Shown: positions 52,467 to 60,949, numbered from the stretch's first letter. The stretch is 64,000 nt of DNA from Bog-473 sp049513455 (GCA_049513455.1 JBEKWB010000036.1:1-64000); one strand, 5' to 3'. Made by a program: numbers and translations. Notes: generated from the letters alone by a model not told the origin.

Positions 52467-52787
52467 ACCCGCCCAAACTAAAGCCGCTGGCGCGGGGGCG
52501 CTCGGTGCCACTGACTTCGCTCCCTGTGGCTCATTTTGAGTGGGCGTGCCTGGGGCCGTGGATTGAATGAAATGCCCCGTAGAGCGCATCGCATCAACCA
52601 CCGTCGACGTAGCGAGAACCGGCTGAAACCGGCGGCGTTCGTCGATTACGCGAAAAGCTCGACAGGCTTGACGCACAGTCGACCGGCCAGTGCGCCCAGG
52701 GTCAGCGGTCCCGATCGCGCACCGAGGTTCGCCAGCCTCCTGGTCATGGGCCCGGCCATGCGCTGATCCGAGATTGTCCCAGGGCCA

Positions 52788-52801
52788 AGGACCTTTGCCC
52801 C
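52788..52801. promoter_or_regulatory. DosR-box-like site upstream of the BON-DUF2267 gene
   Basis: AGGACCTTTGCCCC matches 10 of 14 DosR-core positions. It lies 62 nt upstream of the ATG at 52864, nearly the same distance as at the other sites. The rest of 52467-52863 shows no gene. Confidence 0.4.
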
Positions 52802-52863
52802 TAGTCAGTTGCGCTGCTCCAGTCCATCTTGAAACTGGTCCAGGAGATTGTGGAGGTGCGACG

Positions 52864-53703
52864 ATGAAGCGAGCACGAGCGGCCAGGAAGATCGCGGTCG
52901 GGACGGCGGTGTCAGGAGTCGTGGTTCTGATGAGGAGCGGAGGGCGGTCGCGGGCTCAGCACCTGGTCAAGGCCACCGCGAGTCGAACGAGGTACCTGAG
53001 CGGGCGTCTCGAGGGCTTGCGCTACCGGCTCGCCGGTCGTCATCCCGACCCGAGCGTGGGTGGCGCAGTGCTGGCGGATCGTGTGCGCTCGGTCCTGGGG
53101 CCCCTCGAGCATCAGCTCGACATCCCACGGCTCCACGTGATGGCCGAGGGTCATGACGTGCTGCTGCACGGTGACGTGGCGACGGAGGAGCAGATCGGAG
53201 AGGTGCTCGACGCCGTCAGGCGGGTCCCGGGGGTGACGAGCATCGAGTCCCACCTTCAGATCGGCTTCTTCCGAGGGGAGACACGTCCGTCCGAAGGACG
53301 TGCACACCACCCTCCCTCTCGGGCCCTCACCAGCGTATTGGCCGCGGCTCATGGCGGCGGAGCTCCGGTCGAGACCGAGCGCGCCACCGCAAGCGCGGTC
53401 CTCACCACTTTTTTGGCCTTGCTCCCCACTGGAGAACGCCAGCACGTGCTCACCCACTTGCCGGCAGATCTCCGCGCCTTGGCAGCGCCGTCGAAGTCAG
53501 AGCGCTCCGCGCGACACCGCCCGCGACACCTCGAACAGTTCATGGCTACCGCCTTGCCAGCGACCGCCCCTGGCGAACGCGAGACCATCGTCGAGTCGGT
53601 CATCGGAGCAGTGCGCGAACTCGTCCCCGAGGAAGCCGTCGACGTTGCTGCCGTGCTGCCGCCTGAGTTACGGCACCTTTGGAAGACGGCTGTACCTTTG
53701 TGA
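52864..53703 (+). CDS. BON-domain and DUF2267-like protein
   Basis: This 279-residue protein has a basic N-terminus with a short hydrophobic stretch (KIAVGTAVSGVVVLM), which may be a membrane anchor. A BON domain follows (LHVMAEGHDVLLHGDVATEE, VRRVPGVTSIESHLQIG, about residues 95-145), then a DUF2267-like helical region repeated twice (LTTFLALLPTGERQHVLTHL; FMATALPATAPGERE). GGAGGTGCGACG precedes the ATG. BON domains bind membranes or peptidoglycan, and such fusions are frequent in actinobacterial stress regions. Confidence 0.8.
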   Translation: MKRARAARKIAVGTAVSGVVVLMRSGGRSRAQHLVKATASRTRYLSGRLEGLRYRLAGRHPDPSVGGAVLADRVRSVLGPLEHQLDIPRLHVMAEGHDVLLHGDVATEEQIGEVLDAVRRVPGVTSIESHLQIGFFRGETRPSEGRAHHPPSRALTSVLAAAHGGGAPVETERATASAVLTTFLALLPTGERQHVLTHLPADLRALAAPSKSERSARHRPRHLEQFMATALPATAPGERETIVESVIGAVRELVPEEAVDVAAVLPPELRHLWKTAVPL

Positions 53704-53739
53704 CCCTCGGTGGCGCTTCCAGGTCGTTGGGCCTGATCC

Positions 53740-53885
53740 ACTTTGACGGACAGGTTGCTTGTGTTGATTATGCCGCTTGAAGATTGATGTTGCGGTGGAT
53801 GGACTTCGGCTGGGCTGCAGTAGTCGAGCGAGCTGTGAAGCCTGCGAGTGTTGTACCAACCCTCGATGTAGTCGAAGACGTGTAG
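53740..53885 (-). pseudogene. IS3-family transposase 3'-end fragment
   Basis: The minus strand reads LHVFDYIEGWYNTRRLHSSL, then DYCSPAEVHPPQHQ, the conserved C-terminus of IS3 orfB. Nothing of the catalytic core is attached. The following 53886-54157 has no recognisable gene. It is probably the right end of a decayed element. Confidence 0.75.
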
Positions 53886-54157
53886 GGTCCATTTATTCGT
53901 TCAATGCCCTGACCTGGAGCTTCACGGGGCGCCAGCGTGTGGGTACGACCATCGGTGAAACGGGAGGGTCGAGGCTCGTCGAGGTGCCTACCTCTGGTAC
54001 CACCGCACCGCCTCTTTCTCGAGAAGCCGCAGGTCAATCGGCGCATCGAGTATTTGGACCCAACAAGGTCAGGCTGGGTGTTTCGGAGGGGCGTTTGGCT
54101 CACCTAGTACACCGGCACTCCTGAGGGGCCGATTACAGCTCAGGGCGGCGGCCTAGT

Positions 54158-54475
54158 TCAGAACGGCGGGTCGCCGAGACCCTGAAGGTAGGCGAGGTCC
54201 CTGCCGTTGGGCACCACGGCTCGACCCTTACGATCGCCGGGCAGGCTCAGCTCGAATTCTCCGACCGCCTGTAGGGTCCGCAGCTCCTCCTGGGCCAGCC
54301 CGTGGAACCGACCATCCCACGTCGTCGCTAACGGCACGGATTCGGAGCCGCCCAACGTCTCGAACTCCTCCACGCTCTCGCGTTTGGTCAGATGGACGTC
54401 CGCCTCGAAGCGCTGGGCGCCATCGACCCAAACCTCCACGGGTCCCTTGTAGTGGTGCTCCCTCGTCGTTCTCAC
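54158..54475 (-). CDS. hypothetical protein, DUF4873-like
   Basis: This 105-residue protein has HHYKGPVEVWVDGAQRFEAD, then ATTWDGRFHGLAQEELRTLQ and a short C-terminal strand with GRAVVPNGRDLAYLQG. The pattern of a beta-sandwich 'xGPaeV-x-vdG' domain resembles small actinobacterial DUF4873 proteins, but I cannot confirm that. The GTG start overlaps the stop of a 54-residue ORF upstream (GTGA). Confidence 0.65.
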   Translation of the reverse strand: MRTTREHHYKGPVEVWVDGAQRFEADVHLTKRESVEEFETLGGSESVPLATTWDGRFHGLAQEELRTLQAVGEFELSLPGDRKGRAVVPNGRDLAYLQGLGDPPF

Positions 54476-54636
54476 CCCGAGTGCCGCCCGGGGTCGCCCA
54501 ACCGGGCCCCACGTGCCAGCACCCGGTCGAGCTGGAGCCGCAGCTCGGTCGGAGTCGGCACGTGGTCCGAGACACCGGGGTGCAGCCGACCGCGGAGCCC
54601 GAGTATTCGCTGGACCTGTGCTGCTGAGAGTGCCAC
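54472..54636 (-). CDS. small 54-residue protein coupled to the next gene
   Basis: A GTG-started frame encodes VALSAAQVQRILGLRGRLHP, GVSDHVPTPTELRLQLDRVL and ARGARLGDPGRHSG. It is a compact two-helix composition, and its TGA overlaps the GTG of the following gene by the usual four bases. No family is recognised. The overlap geometry is the main support. Confidence 0.5.
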   Translation of the reverse strand: MALSAAQVQRILGLRGRLHPGVSDHVPTPTELRLQLDRVLARGARLGDPGRHSG

Positions 54637-54787
54637 GCCATGCTCAGGCTATCCGTGGGAATAGCCTCTGTAGCGGCGCCTGGGGATACCTCGCCGACGT
54701 GGGAAACGCTCAATCAGGGGCAACCCGACGGGAAGGCTTCCTGGCGTAGACGCGGCACACACCGCCGATCTTCTTCCCGGTGGCAAA

Positions 54788-54801
54788 GGGCCATTCGACC
54801 C
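54788..54801. promoter_or_regulatory. DosR-box-like site upstream of the 54868 gene pair
   Basis: GGGCCATTCGACCC matches 10 of 14 DosR-core positions. It lies 66 nt before the ATG at 54868, between divergent transcription units. Confidence 0.45.
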
Positions 54802-54867
54802 TATGCGATTTGTCGGTGTAAGGCTAGGCCAGCAATGGGGAAATGAGCCACCGAGAGGAGGTGGGTG

Positions 54868-55170
54868 ATGATTGAATACCTTGGCAGTGATGGGCTGGTC
54901 CCACCCGATGCTGACGACGCAGATATCAGAGACGAGTTGGCCTGCGCTGGGCGAGAGGTCACATTCGGATTCGATACGATCGGCGGAATCTTCGGTCGGC
55001 CTCCCAGTCTGGCGATGCGGGAATATGCCGAATTGCGTCGGCACGAATCTACTGGTGGCCATCGATCGTCGGCAGCAGCGTATGCCATGACTGCACATAG
55101 CCATACAGCGAATCAGGGCCCAAGAGATGGGAGGTATGACCAGCACAGAGACTGGGTCGGGCAGCGCTGA
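54868..55170 (+). CDS. hypothetical protein
   Basis: This is a 100-residue product. An excellent GAGAGGAGGTG site precedes the ATG. The N-terminal part is acidic (YLGSDGLVPPDADDADIRDE) followed by FGFDTIGGIFGRPPSLAMRE. The C-terminal 40 residues look less constrained and overlap the next gene by 35 nt. No family recognised. It is likely co-transcribed with the lysine-tail protein. Confidence 0.5.
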   Translation: MIEYLGSDGLVPPDADDADIRDELACAGREVTFGFDTIGGIFGRPPSLAMREYAELRRHESTGGHRSSAAAYAMTAHSHTANQGPRDGRYDQHRDWVGQR

Positions 55171-55486
55171 TCGGATCATCGAGTCGTTTCGCGATGCCGG
55201 GAACACGGCGCTGGAATCGATGCGGAAGTTCCTTGACACCGTAAACGCTGCATTTCCCGACGTGGGTGCAGACCACGGTCCGCGCCAGCGGATTATCGAT
55301 TCGGCGTTCAAAATGACTGAGCAGCTTGTCGGCGCGTCGACCCAGCTTGCGAAGAAGGCTGCGAAGCGGGCTCCGGCGAAGAAGGCTGCGAAGCGGGCTC
55401 CGGCGAAGAAGGCTGCGAAGCGGGCTCCGGCGAAGAAGGCTGCGAAGCAGGCTCCGGCGAAGAAGGCTGCGAAGCAGGCCGGGTAA
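55136..55486 (+). CDS. protein with (KKAAKRAPA)n lysine/alanine-rich tail
   Basis: This 116-residue protein starts at the ATG preceded by GGGAGGT. Residues 1-70 are a helical domain (RIIESFRDAGNTALESMRKF, VNAAFPDVGAD, IIDSAFKMTEQLVGASTQL) resembling actinobacterial phasin- or stress-type helical proteins. Residues 71-115 are five KKAAK(R/Q)APA repeats, like the tails of histone H1-like and HU-type proteins that bind DNA. A nucleoid-binding or polyanion-binding role in stress is plausible. Confidence 0.75.
   Translation: MTSTETGSGSADRIIESFRDAGNTALESMRKFLDTVNAAFPDVGADHGPRQRIIDSAFKMTEQLVGASTQLAKKAAKRAPAKKAAKRAPAKKAAKRAPAKKAAKQAPAKKAAKQAG
55349..55483 (+). repeat. 27-bp coding tandem repeat
   Basis: Five units of 27 bp (GCGAAGAAGGCTGCGAAGCG plus 7 bases) start at 55349, 55376, 55403, 55430 and 55457. 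The first three are identical and the fourth differs by one base. They encode the lysine/alanine tail, and copy number should be unstable. No gene is seen in 55487-55705 after it. Confidence 0.92.
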
Positions 55487-55705
55487 AGGGTCCCAAAGTT
55501 CGAAGGCGACAACCTCTAGCGCCCTGATCTAGGCGGTGCTGCCGGCTCCCGGAAAGGGGTGTCCCAGTCGTGCGGGGCGCCCACTACCGGCGTTATACAG
55601 GGCAGCCTGTGGGTGCCGAAAACTTAATCTGTCCTCTGACCAGGGCGTCTGCAGGTCTAACGACTTTCGCTCCTACCACTGGTGCTACCGAATCCAGGAC
55701 CCGCG

Positions 55706-56476
55706 TCACCCGGCAACGATCGACGCTCCCGCTTTGGACATTGTCCCTGGTTGCAGCATCGGACGAGGTTTTCGGCACCCACAGGTCGTGAGTTGGTCCA
55801 TCCGTCCGCGCACTGTTATCTGATCGCCCTCATGCATGATGGACAGATCGTCTCGGATCAAAGCACCTTCCCGAAACACCAAGTAGATGAGTCCGTAGTC
55901 CGAGGGTTTTGGCTCTGACGCCACCAACGAAAACTGCCCCGGCTGATGCGCCATCCTAAAGACGGGACCTGAAACCGTCATGTAATTGCCAACGACACGG
56001 TCGACGATCAGCTGAGCCTCCACGTCCGTCACGCCAGCGATCATTTTCCACAGTTCATCGGGCGTGTGTTCTACCTCTACTTGGTTCTCGTGAGACGGTT
56101 CACTTTCGCCGATGAAGTACGCGAATGGCAGTGGGGCCTTGCCTTGCGCCTTTAGTTTCTCCCCAGCCGCCTCGTAGTACTGCTCCAGGCGCTGGGCACT
56201 CCATCCCTCTCCATTGCTCGCAAGGCCGCGAGCGATCCATTGGAAATCGAAAAGCGATTCCGCGGGCTTCATGATGTACATCAAGTCGTCAACATCGGTC
56301 AGACCGTCCGCGACCATATCGAGACACAGGTTGTTCACTCTCGCGTCGAACTTGTGTCGATAGGCCGCAACAACAAACGGCTCGGCTGAGCCGACCCGTT
56401 TGTTGAGGAAGTCATATATGGCCTTCGATGTCTTGGTGCATCGCGTCCCAAGTTCAATTACCTCCGGCATGGACAA
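55706..56476 (-). CDS. hypothetical protein
   Basis: This 256-residue soluble protein matches no family I recognise. The N-terminal half is helical (SKAIYDFLNKRVGSAEPFVV, DFQWIARGLASNGEGWSAQR). The C-terminal half is mixed, with DYGLIYLVFREGALIRDDL and a final CGCRKPRPM. Base composition is visibly less GC-rich than the flanking genes, pointing to recent acquisition. It is divergent from the acyl-CoA synthetase gene. Confidence 0.65.
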   Translation of the reverse strand: MSMPEVIELGTRCTKTSKAIYDFLNKRVGSAEPFVVAAYRHKFDARVNNLCLDMVADGLTDVDDLMYIMKPAESLFDFQWIARGLASNGEGWSAQRLEQYYEAAGEKLKAQGKAPLPFAYFIGESEPSHENQVEVEHTPDELWKMIAGVTDVEAQLIVDRVVGNYMTVSGPVFRMAHQPGQFSLVASEPKPSDYGLIYLVFREGALIRDDLSIMHEGDQITVRGRMDQLTTCGCRKPRPMLQPGTMSKAGASIVAG

Positions 56477-56650
56477 TGAGACGGGGGGTTTTTCCGCTCA
56501 GGACGACTCGCCGGGGCCATGCTCAGGCTCTGCGGCCTCATTCACGAGCACCCACTTGTCACATGAGGTGGACGGACCGGGTTCTCGTCGCCCATGAGCG
56601 TCAGGTCATGTTCGCGGCCTATCCTTACGATTGTGCCCTAGGGGGTCGGT

Positions 56651-58483
56651 ATGGGCGATAGACCATCAGTTTCAATTGAAGGCGACACGATCATCGATGC
56701 CTTCCGGCACAATGTCAGGCGCATCCCCGATCGCGCGGCACTGCGCTGGCACAGAGACAATGCCTGGTTGGCGTTGACGTGGTCCGAGTACGGCCGAGCG
56801 GTGGCCGAGGTCGCCGCCGGCCTGGCCGAGGTCGGGGTCGATCCGGGCGACCGGGTCGCGATCCTTTCCGGTAACCGGGTGGAATGGCACCTGGCCGATT
56901 TCGGGGTGCTTGGCGGCGGAGCCGTGACCGTGCCGCTCTACCAGACGAGCTCACCCGAGCAGGTGGCCTACATCCTCGGGCATGCCGAGGCACGCGTCTG
57001 CTTCGTCGAGAACGACGGGCAACTGGCAAAAATTCTGGAGGTTCGAGATCAACTCCCCGGGCTCGATCGGGTCATCGTCTTTGCCGATAGTCAGCGGCTG
57101 GATGATCCGTTTCTGATGGGGTTCGCCGAGTTGCGGTCCGTCGGGGTCCGCCGCCTGGGTCGTGAACCGGATCTGTGCGAGACCCGGGCCGGAGCCATTG
57201 CGCCAGCACAGCTGGCGACACTCGTCTACACCAGCGGCACCACCGGCCCGCCCAAGGGGGCGATGATCAGCCACGCCAACATCATGTGGACGCTCCGCAG
57301 CGCTACCTCGGTCTTCGACCTACGAGAGGGCGACCGGTTTCTTTCGTTTCTTCCGCTGAGCCATATCGCAGAGCGGATGATCAGTGACTTCGCCTCTGCG
57401 GCCATTGGGGGCGAGACATGGTTCGCTCGGAGCCTGGGCACAGTGGGTAAAGATCTGCAGGCGTGCCGCCCGACGGTCTTCTTCGCGGTGCCGCGGATCT
57501 GGGAGAAGCTCCGTGAGGCAGTGCTCGACAAGTTGGGCGGGAGCCCAGCATTTCAGCGGATGATCGCCGACCGCTACATGGAACTGAGCGGGTATGTTGC
57601 CAAACGGCAGGCGGCTGGGGGGCACGCGCCCCTCGTGATGGCGTTACCCCACAAGGCGCTCGACTCCACTTTCGGCGCGTTGATTCGCCACGAACTCGGC
57701 CTCGACCGAGCCCGTATTCGGGTGTCATCGGCGGCGCCGGTCCATCCCGACCTCCTCCGCTGGTTCGGCGCCATCGGTCTACCCGTGCTCGAAGTGTACG
57801 GCCAGACCGAGACCTGCGGTCCGACCACCGCCAATCCACCAAAGGACAACAGGGTGGGCACGGTCGGTCCACCCATCCCCGGCGTGTGCCTGCGCATCGC
57901 CGACGACGGCGAGATCCTGGTGCAGGGCGGCAACGTGTGCGGCGGCTACTTCCACGATCCCAAAGGCACCGCTGAACTCGTCGACAGCGATGGTTGGATG
58001 CACTCGGGGGACATGGGGGTCATTGATGACGATGGCTACCTGCACATCACAGGGCGAAAGAAGGATCTGATCATCACTGCGGCCGGCCAGAACGTCGCCC
58101 CACAAGACATCGAGTCGGATCTACGCAACCACGAGCTCCTGTCCGAAGCAGTCGTGATCGGCGACGGGCGGCGCTACCTCACCGCGCTACTCACCCTGGA
58201 TGTCGAGGCGCTGGTCAAGTGGGCCCAAGCGCGAGGAAAGGCGGTCGAGCCCGAGGCACTGGTCGTTGACCCCGACCTTGGCGACGCCATCAGCCGGATC
58301 GTCGAGGAGGTCAACACCAAACGGTCCCAGGTCGAGCATGTGCGGGGATTCCGGGTCCTCGATCACGAGTTCGCCGTGGCCTCCGGAGAGATGACCCAGA
58401 CGCTCAAGGTCAAGCGCAATGTCGTGATCGAGAAGTACCGTGATCAGGTGGAGGAGATGTATGGGGGGGACTCACAATCATGA
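56651..58483 (+). CDS. long-chain acyl-CoA synthetase (FadD/FAA1-like)
   Basis: This 610-residue AMP-forming synthetase has VYTSGTTGPPKGAMISHANI (P-loop), FLPLSHIAERM, VYGQTETCGPTT, the signature SDGWMHSGDMGVIDDDGYLH, TGRKKDLIITAAGQNVAPQD and the C-terminal TQTLKVKR. The closest type is the FAA1/long-chain group. Its stop overlaps the ATG of a truncated gpsA (ATGA), suggesting it once headed a glycerolipid-synthesis operon. Confidence 0.93.
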   Translation: MGDRPSVSIEGDTIIDAFRHNVRRIPDRAALRWHRDNAWLALTWSEYGRAVAEVAAGLAEVGVDPGDRVAILSGNRVEWHLADFGVLGGGAVTVPLYQTSSPEQVAYILGHAEARVCFVENDGQLAKILEVRDQLPGLDRVIVFADSQRLDDPFLMGFAELRSVGVRRLGREPDLCETRAGAIAPAQLATLVYTSGTTGPPKGAMISHANIMWTLRSATSVFDLREGDRFLSFLPLSHIAERMISDFASAAIGGETWFARSLGTVGKDLQACRPTVFFAVPRIWEKLREAVLDKLGGSPAFQRMIADRYMELSGYVAKRQAAGGHAPLVMALPHKALDSTFGALIRHELGLDRARIRVSSAAPVHPDLLRWFGAIGLPVLEVYGQTETCGPTTANPPKDNRVGTVGPPIPGVCLRIADDGEILVQGGNVCGGYFHDPKGTAELVDSDGWMHSGDMGVIDDDGYLHITGRKKDLIITAAGQNVAPQDIESDLRNHELLSEAVVIGDGRRYLTALLTLDVEALVKWAQARGKAVEPEALVVDPDLGDAISRIVEEVNTKRSQVEHVRGFRVLDHEFAVASGEMTQTLKVKRNVVIEKYRDQVEEMYGGDSQS

Positions 58484-58740
58484 GGGACGAGGGTCCGCCC
58501 CCGGAGCCGACTGGGGGCGAGCCTCGGAGGCAGACTGCATCCAATAGCGGTCCCGAACTGGGGACGGACATACGGATCGCAGTAGTCGGTGCCGGATCAT
58601 GGGGAACCACAGTGGCGTCGATGCTGGCCGAACGGTTTGACACCATGGTGTGGGCTCTCGAGCCCCAGGTCGCCGAGGCAATCTCGGTCCGACACGTTCG
58701 GCTCGGGCGTCAGCGTCGACGTCGTGTGTTGCTTCTCTGA
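58480..58740 (+). pseudogene. truncated glycerol-3-phosphate dehydrogenase (gpsA) 5' fragment
   Basis: After a proline-rich leader the frame reads IRIAVVGAGSWGTTVASMLA, then FDTMVWALEPQVAEAIS, the NAD(P)-binding start of GpsA. Similarity ends at about 58697, followed by arginine-rich residues and a stop. The rest of the gene is missing and the convergent MerR gene starts its 3' end here. It marks a recombination junction. Confidence 0.8.
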
Positions 58741-59477
58741 GATCGACGGCGGACGAAGGTGGGCCCTGCCTGGAGGAGACCCTGCAGTCCGCGCTCGACC
58801 TCGTGGGCGAGAATGATCCCGGCTGCCTCTCGAGCGATGGGGCGCAGGGCATGGAGCGAGATGGCCAGTTCCTCCATTGAGGCCCGCCCGCCGAATCCGG
58901 CACCGGTGCGCCCAGCGAACAGCACGATCAGGTCGTCGACCGCTCGAGCGAGACGCCGGCGAAGCAGATCCGTCGCCTGAGCTGTCAGCTCGATGTCGAC
59001 GCCGGCGTCTTGGAGTTGGAGGGCGAGATCGAGCAGTGCCGGGCTGCGAATCAACCACAAACCGTCGGGCTGGCGCTCGAGATAGTGGGACCGTTCGAGT
59101 CGGCCTCGCAATCCCGGGGGCCGGGTCCCGAGGGCGTCGGCGAGCTCGTCGTCGTCGACGACTCTCGGCCGGTCCTCGGACCAGGGTCCTCGCAGGGTCT
59201 CGTCCAAGCCGAGCCAGTCGCCCACCGACATGCCCGGGCTGGCCCTTCTGCCCAGCAATTGGCGGATGGCACTGAGAGTTAGGCCACGATCCTGGAGTTC
59301 GGCGATGAGGCGGAGCCGTTCCAGGTGGTGCTCGCGATAGACAGCCGATCGTCCGCGCCGGTCTGGCCTGGGTAGCACGTCGGCGGATTGGTAGAAGCGG
59401 ATTGTCCGAGCCGGCAGGCCAGAACGGGTGGCCAACTCAGCCAGCCCGTACGCGGCGACTTCGTCGGGAACGTCCAC
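58710..59477 (-). CDS. MerR-family transcriptional regulator
   Basis: This 255-residue regulator has the N-terminal HTH YGLAELATRSGLPARTIRFY, QSADVLPRPDRRGRSAVYRE, LRLIAELQDRGLTLSAIRQL (about residues 11-75) typical of MerR proteins. A long, leucine-rich C-terminal effector region follows, without clustered cysteines, so metal sensing is unlikely. The start is uncertain: GTG at 59477 or TTG at 59504. The last residues SQRSNTRRRR come from the junction with the gpsA fragment. It is divergent from an alpha/beta hydrolase gene with a double palindrome between them. Confidence 0.88.
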   Translation of the reverse strand: MDVPDEVAAYGLAELATRSGLPARTIRFYQSADVLPRPDRRGRSAVYREHHLERLRLIAELQDRGLTLSAIRQLLGRRASPGMSVGDWLGLDETLRGPWSEDRPRVVDDDELADALGTRPPGLRGRLERSHYLERQPDGLWLIRSPALLDLALQLQDAGVDIELTAQATDLLRRRLARAVDDLIVLFAGRTGAGFGGRASMEELAISLHALRPIAREAAGIILAHEVERGLQGLLQAGPTFVRRRSQRSNTRRRR

Positions 59478-59506
59478 CGATTCAGTCAACCACAGTCCGG
59501 ACAACG

Positions 59507-59552
59507 GTGACAGTAACCACTGTCACCGTATCTTGACAGTGGTTACTGTCAC
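59507..59552. promoter_or_regulatory. double palindromic operator between merR-like and hydrolase genes
   Basis: Two 20-bp sites, GTGACAGTAACCACTGTCAC (59507-59526) and TTGACAGTGGTTACTGTCAC (59533-59552), are each an 8-4-8 palindrome, imperfect by one base in the second copy. They are inverted copies of each other with one mismatch. They sit 30 nt upstream of the regulator start and about 180 nt upstream of the hydrolase start, and TTGACA could double as a -35 box. MerR proteins bind such dyads. Confidence 0.75.
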
Positions 59553-59734
59553 GGTCATGATGGACAAATGCCCACGAGATCGCGACTTGAGTGGACCGGG
59601 GACCGGAACCAACCCGGCGTCCGGCACGGCGTCACAGCCAACGTCGACGCCTCGACCCGCTGGTCGGGCCTTGATCCGGTCCGAAGGCAGCGGCGACTGG
59701 GGAACTCCCCCGGCGCTCCCGCAGTGGGGGAATC

Positions 59735-60658
59735 GTGAAGGCCAGTCTGTTTCATTCCCGCACGGTCCGGATCCACGGGCACGACGTCAGCTACCGGATG
59801 GCCGGCGAAGGGCCGACCGTCCTGCTGATCCACGGGATCGCCGGCAGTTCGACGACCTGGCGGGCGGTGATGCCCGCTCTTGCTGAGCACCACACGGTGA
59901 TCGCCCCCGACCTGCTTGGCCACGGGCAATCGGCCAAGCCCCGTGGCGACTACTCGTTGGGTGCCTATGCGAGCGGGATCCGAGACTTGCTCACCGTGCT
60001 GGAAAGAGAGCGGGTCACCCTGGTCGGCCACTCCCTGGGCGGCGGTGTGGCCATGCAGTTCGCCTATCAATTTCCGGAGTGGGCGGAGCGGTTGGTGCTG
60101 GTTGCCTCCGGCGGGCTCGGCAAAGAGGTCAGCCCGCTGCTCAAGGCAGTGACCCTGCCCGGCGCCGAGTACGTGCTGCCGCTGTTGCTCCACCCCCGGA
60201 TCCGCGAGGCGGCCGAGTGGCCCGGCACCGTGGCCCGACGGGTGGGCTGGCGACCCAGCGACACCTTGGTCGAGGTGTGGCGCAGCTACACGACGTTGAC
60301 CGATCGGCATGGCCAGATGGCGTTCGTGAACACCGTGCGCTCGGTGATCGACGTTGCCGGTCAGCGGGTCAGCGCGCATGACCGGCTGTACCTGGCTTCG
60401 GCAGTTCCGACCCTTATCGTGTGGGGCGATCACGACCGGATCATCCCTGTCGCCCATGCCTACCGTGCCGCGGAGGCCATCCCCAGCGCTCGACTCGAGA
60501 TCCTCGAAGGTGCCGGACACTTCCTGCCGTGGCGGGACGCCGACCGGTTTCTGGCCGTCCTCGAGGACTTCCTTAAGTCGACCACACCGGCCCACGTGCC
60601 CGAAGAGCGCTGGCGGAAGCTGCTGATGAGTGCTCCAGCCGATGACGAGTTGGAGTAG
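59735..60658 (+). CDS. alpha/beta hydrolase
   Basis: This 307-residue serine alpha/beta hydrolase has the oxyanion loop LLIHGIAGSSTTW, nucleophile GHSLGGG, catalytic Asp in WGDHDRIIP and His in EGAGHFLPW. GTG start. It is close to lipase/esterase or C-C-bond hydrolase groups. Divergent to the MerR gene, so probably under its control. Confidence 0.9.
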   Translation: MKASLFHSRTVRIHGHDVSYRMAGEGPTVLLIHGIAGSSTTWRAVMPALAEHHTVIAPDLLGHGQSAKPRGDYSLGAYASGIRDLLTVLERERVTLVGHSLGGGVAMQFAYQFPEWAERLVLVASGGLGKEVSPLLKAVTLPGAEYVLPLLLHPRIREAAEWPGTVARRVGWRPSDTLVEVWRSYTTLTDRHGQMAFVNTVRSVIDVAGQRVSAHDRLYLASAVPTLIVWGDHDRIIPVAHAYRAAEAIPSARLEILEGAGHFLPWRDADRFLAVLEDFLKSTTPAHVPEERWRKLLMSAPADDELE

Positions 60659-60709
60659 CGGCATCGCAATTCCTCGAGGCGTCCCGGCGAACTCGACGCT
60701 GCCACCGAG

Positions 60710-60949
60710 TTGTCGCATCAATGGTGGCTCGATGTCGGGATACCGCACGATCCCGATTCAGTATGGCCGACTCTGTATTCGGAACTAGCGGAGTGGTTCC
60801 CGAATGTGCCAGACGAGCCCTTCTCTATCGATCGTGGGCCATTCATGGTCGCCTTCTTCGAAGCGGCCAGCGAGGCGTACGAGGAGATCCGTCAGGTTGA
60901 GCGTGCGTCGAGTGACACGCCGTCCGGATTGTCCAACCTATTCAGGTAG
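60710..60949 (+). CDS. possible 79-residue hypothetical protein, maybe 5'-truncated
   Basis: A TTG-started frame encodes HQWWLDVGIPHDPDSVWPTL, YSELAEWFPNVPDEPFSIDR and FMVAFFEAASEAYEEIRQVE. The composition looks like real protein, but there is no convincing start or ribosome site and no family match. Possibly the remnant of a larger gene. Confidence 0.35.
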   Translation: MSHQWWLDVGIPHDPDSVWPTLYSELAEWFPNVPDEPFSIDRGPFMVAFFEAASEAYEEIRQVERASSDTPSGLSNLFR

